From positions 2,170,001-2,234,000 of the forward strand of contig CAVZZG010000003.1 of NCBI GenBank assembly GCA_963779685.1: 64,000 nt of DNA, given 5' to 3'. The first letter of the stretch is position 1. Each line of letters opens with the position of its first letter. Source of the stretch: CAVZZG01 sp963779685. Its GTDB lineage: Bacteria > Actinomycetota > Thermoleophilia > Gaiellales > F1-60-MAGs149. The notes beneath the pieces are model-generated. The model was not told the origin of the DNA, did not search any database, and was given only the letters and a program-made list of their open reading frames with translations. The position numbers were made by a program, and so were the translations under genes. Positions 18,522 to 27,049 of the stretch are shown here, one piece after another.

Positions 18522-20900
18522 ATGGCGCTCAGCGTCGCCACCGACCCGGGTAGGCTCCCGCCCCAGGACCTCGACGTGCTCGAGGAGATCCAGCGACGCG
18601 TGCTGTGGCTGGCGACGCGCATCATCGACGCGGCCAACCACGACCGCGTCACCGGTGACGGGGTGAAGGTCGGGGGCCACCAGGCCTCGAGCGCGAGCCT
18701 CGTCAGCATCATGACCGCGCTCTGGTTCGCGCACCTGGACGGCCCCGACCGCGTCAGCGTGAAGCCCCACGCCTCGCCGGCCCTGCACGCGATCCACTAC
18801 CTGCTCGGCGACCTCGACCGCTCGTACCTGACGACGCTCCGCGCCCGCGGCGGTCTCCAGGCTTACCCCAGCCGGACGAAGGACCCCGACCGGGTCGACT
18901 TCTCAACCGGGTCGGTCGGCCTCGGCGCGGCGGCGCCGGTCTTCGCGGCCGTCACGCGCCGGTACGTGGATGCCCACTTCGGACCGCGCCCGGCCAGCCG
19001 GTTCGTCTCGCTCATCGGCGATGCCGAGCTCGACGAGGGCAACGTCTGGGAGGCGATCGCCGACCCGGCGACGGCAGGCCTCGGCAACGTGATGTGGGTG
19101 GTCGACTTCAACCGCCAGTCACTCGACCGGATCGTCCCGGGTGTCCGGATCGAGCAGTGGTCGCAGCAGTTCGCGGCCGCAGGGTGGCACGTGGTCGAGG
19201 TGAAGCACGGCCGGAGGCTGACCGCCGCGTTCACCGAGCCCGGCGGTGACGCGCTGCGCACCTGGATCGACGTCATGCTCGAACGAGCAGTACCAGTCCC
19301 TGTTCGGTCTCGAGCCGTCGGCCCGCCGGGAGCGGTTCCTCGACGGCGCGCCGCGGGAGGTGGCCGCGTTCTGCGACTCCCTCGGACGACGACGCGCTGG
19401 GTGCGCTGGTGACCGACCTCGGCGGCCACGACCTCGCCGCACTGCTCGCGGCCTTCCGGACGTGCGACGCGGAACAGGACCGGCCCAGCGTCGTGTTCGC
19501 CTACACCGTCAAGGGCTGGGGGCTGCCGATCGCCGGCAACCCGCGCAACCACTCGGCGCTGCTCACCACCGACCAGATCGCCGATCTGCGGGAATCCGCG
19601 GGACACACCGAAGCCACCGAGTGGGATCGCTTCCCGCCCGGCTCGCCCGCCGGACGGGTCGCAGAGGCGCGCCGGCGGCATCTCGCCGCACCGGCGCCGG
19701 GGAAGCCGCTGCGGCTCGACGTCGCGCCGGCGTCAGCGCCTGCCGTCGACCCGGCCGATCTCGACCCAGGAGGCGTTCGGCCGCGTCCTCGTCGATCTCT
19801 CCCGGGACGATGCGATCCGCCGCCACCTCGTGACCACCGCACCCGACGTCGCGACCTCGACGAACCTGGCCGGATTCATCAACCGCGTCGGCGTGTTCGC
19901 GCCCGACGAGCGCCGGTCGTGGAACGCCGACCCGCTGCTGCGCTGGGCGGAGGGGCCGCGCGGCCAGCACATCGAGCTCGGCATCAGCGAGATGAACCTG
20001 TTCCTGCTCCTCGGCCAGATCGGGCTCAGCTGGGATCTCTCGGGCCAGCCGCTGATCGGCATCGGCACGGTCTACGACCCGTTCGTGCTGCGGGGCCTCG
20101 ACGCGTTCATCTACAGCGTCTACTCCGGCGCGCGGTTCGTCGTCGCCGGCACGCCGTCGGGCGTCACCCTCGCGCCCGAGGGCGGTGCCCACCAGTCGAC
20201 CATCACCCCGTCGGTCGGCCTCGAGCTCCCCGGCGTGACGCTCATCGAGCCGGCCTACGAGGGCGCGCTCGACTGGCTGTTCCGCGATGCCGTGCGCAAC
20301 GTCGCGGCGGCGCCGTCGGGTGGTGGCGAGGGCGCGTACTACTTCCGGCTCTCGACGCGCCCGATCGACCAGGAGCCGTTCGAGCTCGCCCGCCGGAGGC
20401 TCGGGCCGGAGCTCCTCGAGCGACAGGTGCTGGCGGGCGCCTACCGGCTCCACGATGCAACGGAGCACACCGCCCCGGGCGCGCCGGTTGTGCACCTGGC
20501 AGCCTCCGGCGCAGTCGTGCCGGAGGCTCTCGCCGCGGCCGCGGAGCTGGCCGAGGAGGGCGTGGCGGCGCACGTCGTGGACGTCACCTCGCTGAACCGG
20601 CTGCACGTCGCCTGGCGCGATGCGCTCCGCGCTGCCATCCGGGGGGCGCGCCCGCCCGCCCTGCCGGACGCGCTGGGCGTGCTGTCGGGCGGGGCCCCGA
20701 TCGTCACCGTCCACGACGCCGCCTCCCACGCGATGGCCTGGCTCGGCTCGGCGCTCGGCGTGCCGGCGGTCGCGCTCGGCGTCGACGAGTTCGGTCAGTC
20801 CGGTACGGTGCACGACCTCTACGATGCGCACGAGCTGCTGCCCGGCAGCATCGTCAACGCCGCGCTGGCGGCGCTCTCACTCCGCGGAGGCAACGCATGA
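18522..20900 (+). pseudogene. AceE-like transketolase/2-oxoacid dehydrogenase E1, broken by three frameshifts
   Basis: Homology spans the full 2.4 kb but in three successive frame changes, each cured by removing one base: near 19278 (ATG-C-TCG), 19384 (CTC-G-GAC) and about 19740. The first segment holds the TPP motif GDAELDEGNVWEAI, ending with DFNRQSLDRIVPG. The last segment (from about 19745) holds the pyrimidine-domain Glu in ELGISEMNLFLLLGQ and a transketolase C-terminal domain. Corrected length is about 791 residues, as in single-chain AceE. It would decarboxylate a 2-oxo acid. Either a real pseudogene or a poorly called stretch of assembly. The cupin start overlaps its stop by 4 bp. Confidence 0.8.
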
Positions 20901-21352
20901 CCCGACCGCTCGCGATCGGCCCCGGTGAGGGAACCACGGTGCAGGGCCCGGCGGGTGGGCCGCTGACGTTCAAGGTGCGCGGCGAGGATACCGGCGGCTC
21001 CCTGACGGCGCTCGAGAACGTGATCGCGCCCGGAGATGGGCCGCCCCTCCACTCGCACGCCAACGAGGACGAGGCGTGGTACGTCATCTCCGGCATGCTG
21101 CGTTTCGCGCTCGACACCGAGATCGCCGAGGCCGGCGAGGGGTCGTTCGTGTTCGTACCCCGCGGGACGCCCCACTGCTTCAGGAACGTCGGCGAGAACC
21201 CGGCACGCATCCTCGTCCTGTTCACGCCGTCCGGGATGGAGACGTTCTTCGACCGCTTTGCGGCGATGCCGGCATTCCACCCGGCGGCCTTCGGTTCGAT
21301 CGGCCGCGAGGTGGGCATGACGGTCCTCGGGCCGCCGCTGGGCGATGCCTGA
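20897..21352 (+). CDS. Small cupin-domain protein
   Basis: 151 residues, one cupin barrel. Motif 1 is PPLHSHANEDEAWYVISG near residue 48, with the metal-binding His, His and Glu, and motif 2 is FVFVPRGTPHCFRNVG near 88. The C-terminal tail (MPAFHPAAFGSIG) resembles cupins annotated as quercetin-dioxygenase-like. Its reaction is unknown; such proteins bind Fe, Mn or Zn and may be isomerases, dioxygenases or sensors. It overlaps the AceE-like stop by 4 bp and the polymerase start by 8 bp. Confidence 0.85.
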   Translation: MTRPLAIGPGEGTTVQGPAGGPLTFKVRGEDTGGSLTALENVIAPGDGPPLHSHANEDEAWYVISGMLRFALDTEIAEAGEGSFVFVPRGTPHCFRNVGENPARILVLFTPSGMETFFDRFAAMPAFHPAAFGSIGREVGMTVLGPPLGDA

Positions 21353-22358
21353 CGAGGTCGTCCTGGAGATCGCGGGTCGCAGCGTCCGCGTCACGAGCCC
21401 GGACAAGGTGTACTTCGCGCGGCGCGGCGAGACCAAGCTCGACCTCGTGCACTACTACCTCGCGATCGGCGAATCGGTGCTTCGCGCGATCGGCGGGCGG
21501 CCGGTGCTGATGGAGCGCTATCCCGACGGGGCGAGCGGCAAGTCGTTCTTCCAGAAGCGCGTCCCGAAGGGTGCGCCGGACTGGCTCGAGACGGTCACGG
21601 TGTCCACCGTCAACGGCACCGAGTCGGACGCCCTCGTCGCGGTCGACATGGCCCACGTGGCGTGGGCGGTGAACATGGGCTGCCTCGGCTTCCACGCCTG
21701 GCCGAGCCGCGCCGGCGACCAGGCCCACTCCGACGAGCTGCGGATCGACCTCGACCCCCAGCCCGGTGTCGCGCCGGCCACGCTGCGGGAGGCCGCCCGG
21801 GAGGCGCGGGCCCTGGCGACCGAGCTGGGCCTGACGCCGTTCCCGAAGACCACGGGGCGCCGCGGGATCCACGTCTACGCGCGGGTCGAGCCGCGCTGGG
21901 ACGCCTACGCCGTGCGGGCCGCCGCCGTGGCGTTCGCCCGCGAGCTCGAGCGCCGCCGTCCGGACATCGTCACGGCTGCGTGGTGGAAGGAGGAGCGCGG
22001 CGCGCGCGTGTTCGTCGACTACAACCAGAACGCGCCCCACAAGACCGTGTTCGCGGCGTGGGGTGCGCGGCCCGTGGTGACGGGGCAGGTCTCGACCCCC
22101 TTCGCCTGGGACGAGCTCGACGATCTCGATCCCGCGGCAATGACCATCGCCACCGTCCCCGCCCGGTTGGAGGCGGCCGGCGACCCGTGGGCGACGATCG
22201 ACGATGCTCCCGGCTCGCTCGAGCCACTGCTCGCGATGTCGGAGCGCGATCTCGCCAGCGGGCTCATGGACGCACCGTGGCCGCCGGTCTATCCGAAGAT
22301 GCCAAACGAGCCACCGCGCGTCGCGCCCAGCCGCGCCCGGAAGCCCGACCCGGACTAG
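21345..22358 (+). CDS. Stand-alone LigD-type DNA polymerase/primase domain (NHEJ)
   Basis: 337 residues, archaeo-eukaryotic primase fold as in the polymerase part of LigD. Visible motifs: the start VRVTSPDKVYFARRGETK, HAWPSRAGDQAHSDELRIDL with catalytic Asp residues (DLDP) near residue 135, TTGRRGIHVYARVE near 168 and VFVDYNQNAPHKTVFAAWG near 220. It should fill or extend DNA ends during non-homologous end joining. No ligase or nuclease domain is fused, and no Ku or ligase gene is nearby. It converges on the hydroxy-acid oxidase gene with a 2-bp gap. Confidence 0.9.
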   Translation: MPDEVVLEIAGRSVRVTSPDKVYFARRGETKLDLVHYYLAIGESVLRAIGGRPVLMERYPDGASGKSFFQKRVPKGAPDWLETVTVSTVNGTESDALVAVDMAHVAWAVNMGCLGFHAWPSRAGDQAHSDELRIDLDPQPGVAPATLREAAREARALATELGLTPFPKTTGRRGIHVYARVEPRWDAYAVRAAAVAFARELERRRPDIVTAAWWKEERGARVFVDYNQNAPHKTVFAAWGARPVVTGQVSTPFAWDELDDLDPAAMTIATVPARLEAAGDPWATIDDAPGSLEPLLAMSERDLASGLMDAPWPPVYPKMPNEPPRVAPSRARKPDPD

Positions 22359-22360
22359 TC

Positions 22361-23410
22361 CTACAGCGTCACGAGATCGCGCGGGATGCGGTCGACGGCC
22401 GGGCAGCCGGCCAGGTGCATCGCACCGGCCAGCTCGGCGCGTACCTGGTCGAGCACCGTCGCGACGCCCTCCTCGCCGGCCACGGCGAGCCCGTACATCA
22501 GCGGCCTCCCGAGGAACACCGCGCGGGCGCCCAGCGCGAGCGCCGCCAGCACCTCGGAGCCACGCCGGATCCCCGAGTCGAGCAGCACCTCGAGCCGGTC
22601 GCCTGCCTCGTCGGCAATCGCCGGGAGCGCCTCGATCGCCGCGATCGCGCCGTCCAGTTGGCGCCCGCCGTGGTTCGAGACGACGACGGCCGCCGCCCCG
22701 TGATCGGCGCAGAGGACCGCGTCGGCCGGGTGCAGCACGCCCTTGACGGCGACGGGAAGCGTCGTCCAGCCGCAGACCTCCTCGAGGTCGGCGAACGAGA
22801 GCGCCGGCTCCAGCATGCCGGTGGTCTGGGTCAGGGTCAGCTCGCCGTCGCGCTCCGAGACGAAGTTGGGCACCGGTAACCACTCGGGCAATGCGAACCC
22901 CGACCGGACGTCCCGTTCCCGGCGCCCGAGCACCGAGACGTCGACGGTCAGCAGGATGGCCGAGTACCCGGAGGCCTCGGCACGCGCGACGAGCTCGCGG
23001 CGATGTCCACGGTCGCGCCGGGCGTAAAGCTGGAACCACCGGGGCCCGGCCACCGCCGCGACCTCCTCGACCGACGCATTGGCCATGGTCGAGAGGGCGA
23101 AGATCGTGCCTGCGGCTGCGGCGGCACGAGCGGTCGCGAGCTCGCCATCGGCATGGAAGAGACGCTGGTGGCCGATGGGCGCCACCAGGATGGGCATCGT
23201 CGACGCGGTCCCGAGCACGACCGCCGAGAGATCGGGCTGGGACGTGCCGGTCAGCACGCGAGGCCGCAGCGCGAGGCGCTCGAGCGCAGTGCGGTTGCGA
23301 CGCAGCGTCCGCTCGTCCTCGGCACCCCCGAGCAGGTACCCCGCAGCCGGGCCGGGGAGGCTCGCGGCGGCGGCGGCCTCCCACTCGTGAGCGTTCAGAG
23401 GTCCGGTCAC
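22361..23410 (-). CDS. FMN-dependent alpha-hydroxy acid oxidase/dehydrogenase
   Basis: 349 residues, LldD/glycolate-oxidase TIM barrel. FMN and catalytic blocks: MPILVAPIGHQRLFH near residue 72, GPRWFQLYARRDRGHRREL near 120, VAVKGVLHPADA near 223 with the flavin Lys, VVVSNHGGRQLDGA near 245 with the catalytic His and the Arg, and LLDSGIRRGSEVL near 280. It oxidises an L-2-hydroxy acid (lactate, glycolate, mandelate or other) to the oxo acid. The GTG start at 23410 has no strong Shine-Dalgarno. It diverges from the ureohydrolase across a palindromic promoter. Confidence 0.9.
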   Translation of the reverse strand: MTGPLNAHEWEAAAAASLPGPAAGYLLGGAEDERTLRRNRTALERLALRPRVLTGTSQPDLSAVVLGTASTMPILVAPIGHQRLFHADGELATARAAAAAGTIFALSTMANASVEEVAAVAGPRWFQLYARRDRGHRRELVARAEASGYSAILLTVDVSVLGRRERDVRSGFALPEWLPVPNFVSERDGELTLTQTTGMLEPALSFADLEEVCGWTTLPVAVKGVLHPADAVLCADHGAAAVVVSNHGGRQLDGAIAAIEALPAIADEAGDRLEVLLDSGIRRGSEVLAALALGARAVFLGRPLMYGLAVAGEEGVATVLDQVRAELAGAMHLAGCPAVDRIPRDLVTL

Positions 23411-23450
23411 CAGACGCGCACGCTACCGCACGGACGAACGCCATCGCGGC

Positions 23451-23479
23451 GACAGTAGTGAACATGTTTTGCTACTGTC
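23451..23479. promoter_or_regulatory. Symmetric divergent promoter/operator
   Basis: Perfect 8-bp arms GACAGTAG (23451-23458) and CTACTGTC (23472-23479) flank a 13-bp centre that itself contains the palindrome AACATGTT (23461-23468). Each arm contains TACTGT in the outward direction, a -10 hexamer. On the plus strand TACTGT is followed by 6 nt and the ATG of the ureohydrolase, so that gene is probably leaderless; on the minus strand the message for the oxidase would start about 34 nt before its GTG. The stretch is clearly more AT-rich than its surroundings. A dimeric regulator binding here would control both genes. Confidence 0.6.
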
Positions 23480-23484
23480 CAGAC

Positions 23485-24399
23485 ATGGTCACCGCCGAGC
23501 GCATCCGCCAACCCATCACCCTCATCGGCGCGCCCTCCACCGCCGGCGCCTATGCCCCCGGCCAGGAGGAGACGCCGCGACTGCTCCGGGACGCGGGCCT
23601 GGTCGACCGGCTTCGATCCGCCGGCGTCCACGTCGTCGACGCCGGCGACACGCCGTTCTTCCGCTGGGCTCCCGACCGCTCCAGCCCGCGGGCGCAGCAT
23701 CTCGGCCAGGTCGTGGCGACGGCGCAGGCGGTCGCGGCCGGCACCCGCGACGCCGTCGTGCGCGGCGCCCGGGCACTGGTCATCGGCGGCGACTGCACGA
23801 TCGCGACCGGCGTCGTCGCGGGCGTCCGTGCGAGCGGCTTCCAGCCTGGCCTCATCTACCTCGACCGGCATCCGGACATGAACACGCCCGCGAGCGTGCC
23901 GGACGGCGCCCTGGACTGGATGGGTGTCGCACACCTGCTGGGACTGCCCGGCGCTGCACCCGAGCTGGTCCACGCGTTCGGCCCGGAGCCGGTCCTGAAT
24001 CCGGCCGACATCGTGTTGCTGGCGACCGACGAGGCGCACCACACGCCGTGGGAGCGCGACCAGATCGCCGCCGGCGAGATCGCAGCCATCTCCTGGCAGG
24101 AGGTGGCCGCCGACCCGCCGGCGGCGGCGACGCAGGCGCTCGGCCGTGTCGGCGCCGACGGCCTGGTCGTCCACTTCGACGTCGACGTGCTCGACTTCAC
24201 CGACGCGCCGCTCTCCGCCGACATCCGGCGCAACACGGGCATCACGCTCGACCAGGCCGGCGAGGCGCTGGCGACGTTGCTGCAGGACCGGCGCGTCCGG
24301 GCGGTATCGCTCGCCGAGCTCCAGCCCGCGCACGCACTGGCGGAAGCGTCGGCCGTCGATCGCCTGATCGCGGTCCTGGTCAGGGCGCTCGGCGACTGA
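23485..24399 (+). CDS. Arginase/agmatinase-type ureohydrolase with variant metal site
   Basis: 304 residues from ATG 23485 (the in-frame ATG 23464 lies inside the promoter palindrome). Ureohydrolase blocks: ALVIGGDCTIATG near residue 98, IYLDRHPDMNTP near 128 and VVHFDVDVLDFTDAP near 227. Three of the four metal-ligand blocks keep their Asp/His residues. The first block is GGDH in arginase and agmatinase, but reads GGDC here, and DAH reads DRH. It should hydrolyse a guanidino or formimino compound to urea or formamide plus an amine; the substrate is unknown. The CGNR regulator follows after 1 bp. Confidence 0.85.
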   Translation: MVTAERIRQPITLIGAPSTAGAYAPGQEETPRLLRDAGLVDRLRSAGVHVVDAGDTPFFRWAPDRSSPRAQHLGQVVATAQAVAAGTRDAVVRGARALVIGGDCTIATGVVAGVRASGFQPGLIYLDRHPDMNTPASVPDGALDWMGVAHLLGLPGAAPELVHAFGPEPVLNPADIVLLATDEAHHTPWERDQIAAGEIAAISWQEVAADPPAAATQALGRVGADGLVVHFDVDVLDFTDAPLSADIRRNTGITLDQAGEALATLLQDRRVRAVSLAELQPAHALAEASAVDRLIAVLVRALGD

Positions 24400-24400
24400 C

Positions 24401-24961
24401 GTGACGCCTCCGCCGGCTCGCCGACCCGCTCCGGGCGCCCTCGCACTCGTGCAGGCGTTCGTCAACACCAACGACATCGAGGGCGCACGCGACGCGCTGT
24501 TCGACGCCCGCGAGGCGAGCCGCTGGCTCCGAGCAGCCGGGTTGATCGATCCGGCCGCGGCCATCGACGATGCCGACGCAGCGCGGCTGCGGCGGGCGCG
24601 CGAGGCGATCCGCGAGCTGATCGCGGCGAATGGCGGCGGGTCGCCGACGCCGGCCGAGACCGCCGAGCTCGCCGGCCTCGCAGCCGGTGCCCGGGCCCGA
24701 GCCTGCCTGCAGGACGGCCGGATCCGGATGATCGCCGAGGGCAGCCCGGTGGACGCAGCGATCGCGACGATGCTGATCGCGATCGCGGACGCGACCACCG
24801 GCGGGACGTTCGGACGGCTCCGGGTCTGCGAGAACGACGGCTGCCGATGGGCGTACTACGATCACTCCAAGAACGCCCGTTCCCGCTGGTGCAGTGCCGC
24901 CGTGTGCGGCAACCGGGCGCACACCCGTGCCTACCGCGCCCGCAAGGCCGCCAGGCCCTAA
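24401..24961 (+). CDS. CGNR zinc-finger (ABATE-domain) transcriptional regulator
   Basis: 186 residues. The N-terminal about 120 residues form the alpha-helical ABATE ligand-binding domain (LALVQAFVNTNDIEGARDAL at its start). The C-terminus carries the CGNR zinc ribbon: CENDGCRWAYYDHSKNARSR then WCSAAVCGNRAHTRAYRARK, with four Cys and the CGNR motif. Members are DNA-binding regulators. It begins 1 bp after the ureohydrolase stop, so it is likely cotranscribed with it and is the best candidate to bind the palindrome at 23451-23479. It converges on DUF2752 with a 4-bp overlap. Confidence 0.88.
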   Translation: MTPPPARRPAPGALALVQAFVNTNDIEGARDALFDAREASRWLRAAGLIDPAAAIDDADAARLRRAREAIRELIAANGGGSPTPAETAELAGLAAGARARACLQDGRIRMIAEGSPVDAAIATMLIAIADATTGGTFGRLRVCENDGCRWAYYDHSKNARSRWCSAAVCGNRAHTRAYRARKAARP

Positions 24962-25335
24962 CTGACGATGCCGAAGCGGACGAGCTCGAAGACCCAGGAC
25001 GCGGAGACGCCGGCGACAACGAGTCCGGGCGGCAGCGACAGCCGCCGAGCGGGCCTGATCAGCATCGCGATCGCGAGCAGTGTCAGCACCAGGCCGAACG
25101 GGTTGGCGTGCAGTGCGCCGGCCACGTCCAGGCGCAGCGCGTCGCCGACCGCGGTGGTGATGCCGCAGAGCGGGCATGGAACACCGGTGGCGGCCCGAAG
25201 CGGGCACCTGATGTGGAGCACCGCGGGCAGGAACGGCGACGCGACGGCGTAGGCGCCGCCGGCCAGCACCGCGGCCCGGACGCCGCCGAGCTCCAGCGGC
25301 ACCGGCCGCGCGAAGGCGTCAAGCGCCCTGGCCAC
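24958..25335 (-). CDS. DUF2752 membrane protein
   Basis: 125 residues with about three membrane helices. The diagnostic segment CPLRAATGVPCPLCGITTA near residue 44, with three Cys, followed by a helix and ANPFG, matches the DUF2752 pattern (CPxCGxTR type), although the final Arg is Thr-Ala here. Function of the family is unknown. Its GTG start lies 17 bp inside the end of the upstream RDD gene, so the two are translated together. It is the outermost gene of the MoxR/DUF58 neighbourhood. Confidence 0.8.
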   Translation of the reverse strand: MARALDAFARPVPLELGGVRAAVLAGGAYAVASPFLPAVLHIRCPLRAATGVPCPLCGITTAVGDALRLDVAGALHANPFGLVLTLLAIAMLIRPARRLSLPPGLVVAGVSASWVFELVRFGIVS

Positions 25336-26059
25336 GGCGGTGCTCCCGGAGGGCGATCAGCTGTTCGAGGAAGACGATGTCGGCGACATCGGCGTCCGGG
25401 CCGGCGCACCGCGGCCGGAGCCTGCCCGCGAGCTGCGCGGCGAGCCGGGCACGCACGTCGGGCGGTAGCGTCGCCTGCCTGCCCAGGAACTCGGCCACCA
25501 GTGCGAACTCCTCGGCGGAGACGCCGGTGGTGTCCCACACCGCCACCTCGGGCAGCGGCTCGCCGGCGACTGCGGCGGGTGCCGGCCGATCGTGGCGTCC
25601 GTGGCGCTCGCGGACGACGAGCGTGCCGGCAGCCAGGTCGCCGAGTCGTTGGTTGCGTTGCGTGACGAGGATCGAGGTGATGCCGGCGAGGTACAACGCG
25701 GGCAGGAAATCGATGAGGCGCATCAGGTTCCGGACCACGGCGACGAGGAACGTGACGGGCTCGCCGGTGACGCGCACGACACGGAGGCCGCTCACCCGCT
25801 TGCCGGGCGTCCGGCCCGCAGCGAGGGTCTCGAACGCGACGTCGTAGCCGAAGATCAGGGCGAACGCCGTCACCGCGAACGAGGCCGAGGCAAGCGGGCT
25901 TCCCATCGAGCCGAACAGGACCGCCAGCCCGACGAGTCCGGCGAGCTGGACGAGGTGGTCGAGCATGGCGGACGCGAACCGCGATCCGACGCCGGCCAGC
26001 TGCAGCGCCAGGTCGACACCCTCCGGTGTCTCGAGCCGTATCCTGTCCTCGATCTCCAA
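25319..26059 (-). CDS. RDD family membrane protein
   Basis: About 246 residues from a TTG at 26059; longer frames upstream run into the divergent SpoIIM gene. It starts EIEDRIRLETPEGVDLALQL, then three membrane helices, with the RDD signature GRTPGKRVSGLRVVRVTG near residue 90 and RNLMRLIDFLPALYL near 118 (Arg and Asp residues give the family its name). TQRNQRLGDLAAGTLVVRER follows the last helix. The C-terminal 80 residues are cytosolic. Its function is unknown; in actinobacteria it is a standing neighbour of the SpoIIM/DUF58/MoxR genes. Only 3 bp separate its start from the divergent spoIIM-like ATG. Confidence 0.85.
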   Translation of the reverse strand: MEIEDRIRLETPEGVDLALQLAGVGSRFASAMLDHLVQLAGLVGLAVLFGSMGSPLASASFAVTAFALIFGYDVAFETLAAGRTPGKRVSGLRVVRVTGEPVTFLVAVVRNLMRLIDFLPALYLAGITSILVTQRNQRLGDLAAGTLVVRERHGRHDRPAPAAVAGEPLPEVAVWDTTGVSAEEFALVAEFLGRQATLPPDVRARLAAQLAGRLRPRCAGPDADVADIVFLEQLIALREHRRGQGA

Positions 26060-26062
26060 CCG

Positions 26063-27049
26063 ATGCGCCTCCGCCGCTTCCTCGACGACCGCGAGCCATC
26101 CTGGGCCGAGCTCGAACAGTTCCTCGCTCGCGCAGGGCAGCGGCCGGAGACACTCGGCGCCGCGGGAGTCTTCAGGCTCGGCGAACTGTACCGCCAGGCG
26201 GCCGCGGACCTGGCCTTCGCGCGCCGCCAGTACCCGGGCGACCCGGTGGTCGGACGCCTCGAGCAGCTGCTGCGGCGCGGGCGCCAGGCGGTCTACGGCA
26301 CGACGCCCGCTGCCCTGTCGCCGCTGCGGCTCCTGACGACGACCTACTGGCGGGTGCTGGCGTCGCGGCCGACCCCGCTCGCCCTCGCCGCCCTCTGCTT
26401 CTTCGGCTCGGCGGCGCTCGCGTGCGCGTGGGCCCTCGCCGATCCCGACGCGGCCGGAGGCCTGGTGCCGGGCGCGTTCCGGAGCGTCGTCGAGCCTCGG
26501 CCTGGCGGAGCGGGCGTCGCTCTCTCGCCTGGTGAGAGCGCTGCATTCGCGTCGACGATCTTCACGAACAACATCGCCGTCACCGCCATGGCCCTGGCGT
26601 TCGGCATCACCTTCGGTATCGGCACGGTCTACGTCCTCGTCTACAACGGCGCCCTGATCGGAACCCTGATGGGCCTGGCGTGGGGCTCCGGCAACGGCAG
26701 CGACCTGATCGAGCTGGTCGCGCCGCACGGATTCCTCGAGCTGACCTGCATCACGGTCGCCGGCGCTGCCGGTCTGCGCATCGGCTGGTCGCTGGTGGAG
26801 GCCGGCCCGCGACCGAGGCTCGAAGCGCTCCGGGTAGAGGCCCGCGCCGCCGTCGTGATCGTGCTCGGAACTGCGCCGTGGCTGATCGCGGCCGGCCTGG
26901 TCGAGGGATTCGTCACGCCACGCGGCATCGGCACCGGGCCAGCGATCGCCGTGGGCCTCGCACTGGCCACCCCGTACTGGAGTTTGCTTGCGTGGAGGGG
27001 CTTCGCCGCCCGGTCGCGCGGGGACGCTACAGACGCGATCGGGCCTTGA
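26063..27049 (+). CDS. SpoIIM/stage II sporulation M family membrane protein
   Basis: 328 residues. The N-terminal cytosolic helical part reads MRLRRFLDDREPSWAELEQF. Membrane helices begin near residue 105, with the family region FASTIFTNNIAVTAMALAFG near 170 followed by VYVLVYNGALIGTLMGLAWG, and HGFLELTCITVAGAAGLRIG, the SpoIIM hallmark HGxxE, near 225. Involvement in sporulation is not implied; homologues sit beside MoxR/DUF58/RDD genes in non-sporulating actinobacteria. It converges on the DUF58 gene with a 23-bp overlap. Confidence 0.88.
   Translation: MRLRRFLDDREPSWAELEQFLARAGQRPETLGAAGVFRLGELYRQAAADLAFARRQYPGDPVVGRLEQLLRRGRQAVYGTTPAALSPLRLLTTTYWRVLASRPTPLALAALCFFGSAALACAWALADPDAAGGLVPGAFRSVVEPRPGGAGVALSPGESAAFASTIFTNNIAVTAMALAFGITFGIGTVYVLVYNGALIGTLMGLAWGSGNGSDLIELVAPHGFLELTCITVAGAAGLRIGWSLVEAGPRPRLEALRVEARAAVVIVLGTAPWLIAAGLVEGFVTPRGIGTGPAIAVGLALATPYWSLLAWRGFAARSRGDATDAIGP

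Noticed and set aside
23464..23484. An upstream in-frame ATG for the ureohydrolase
   Set aside because: It lies in the centre of the promoter palindrome, before the predicted transcription start at 23485, so it is unlikely to be on the mRNA.
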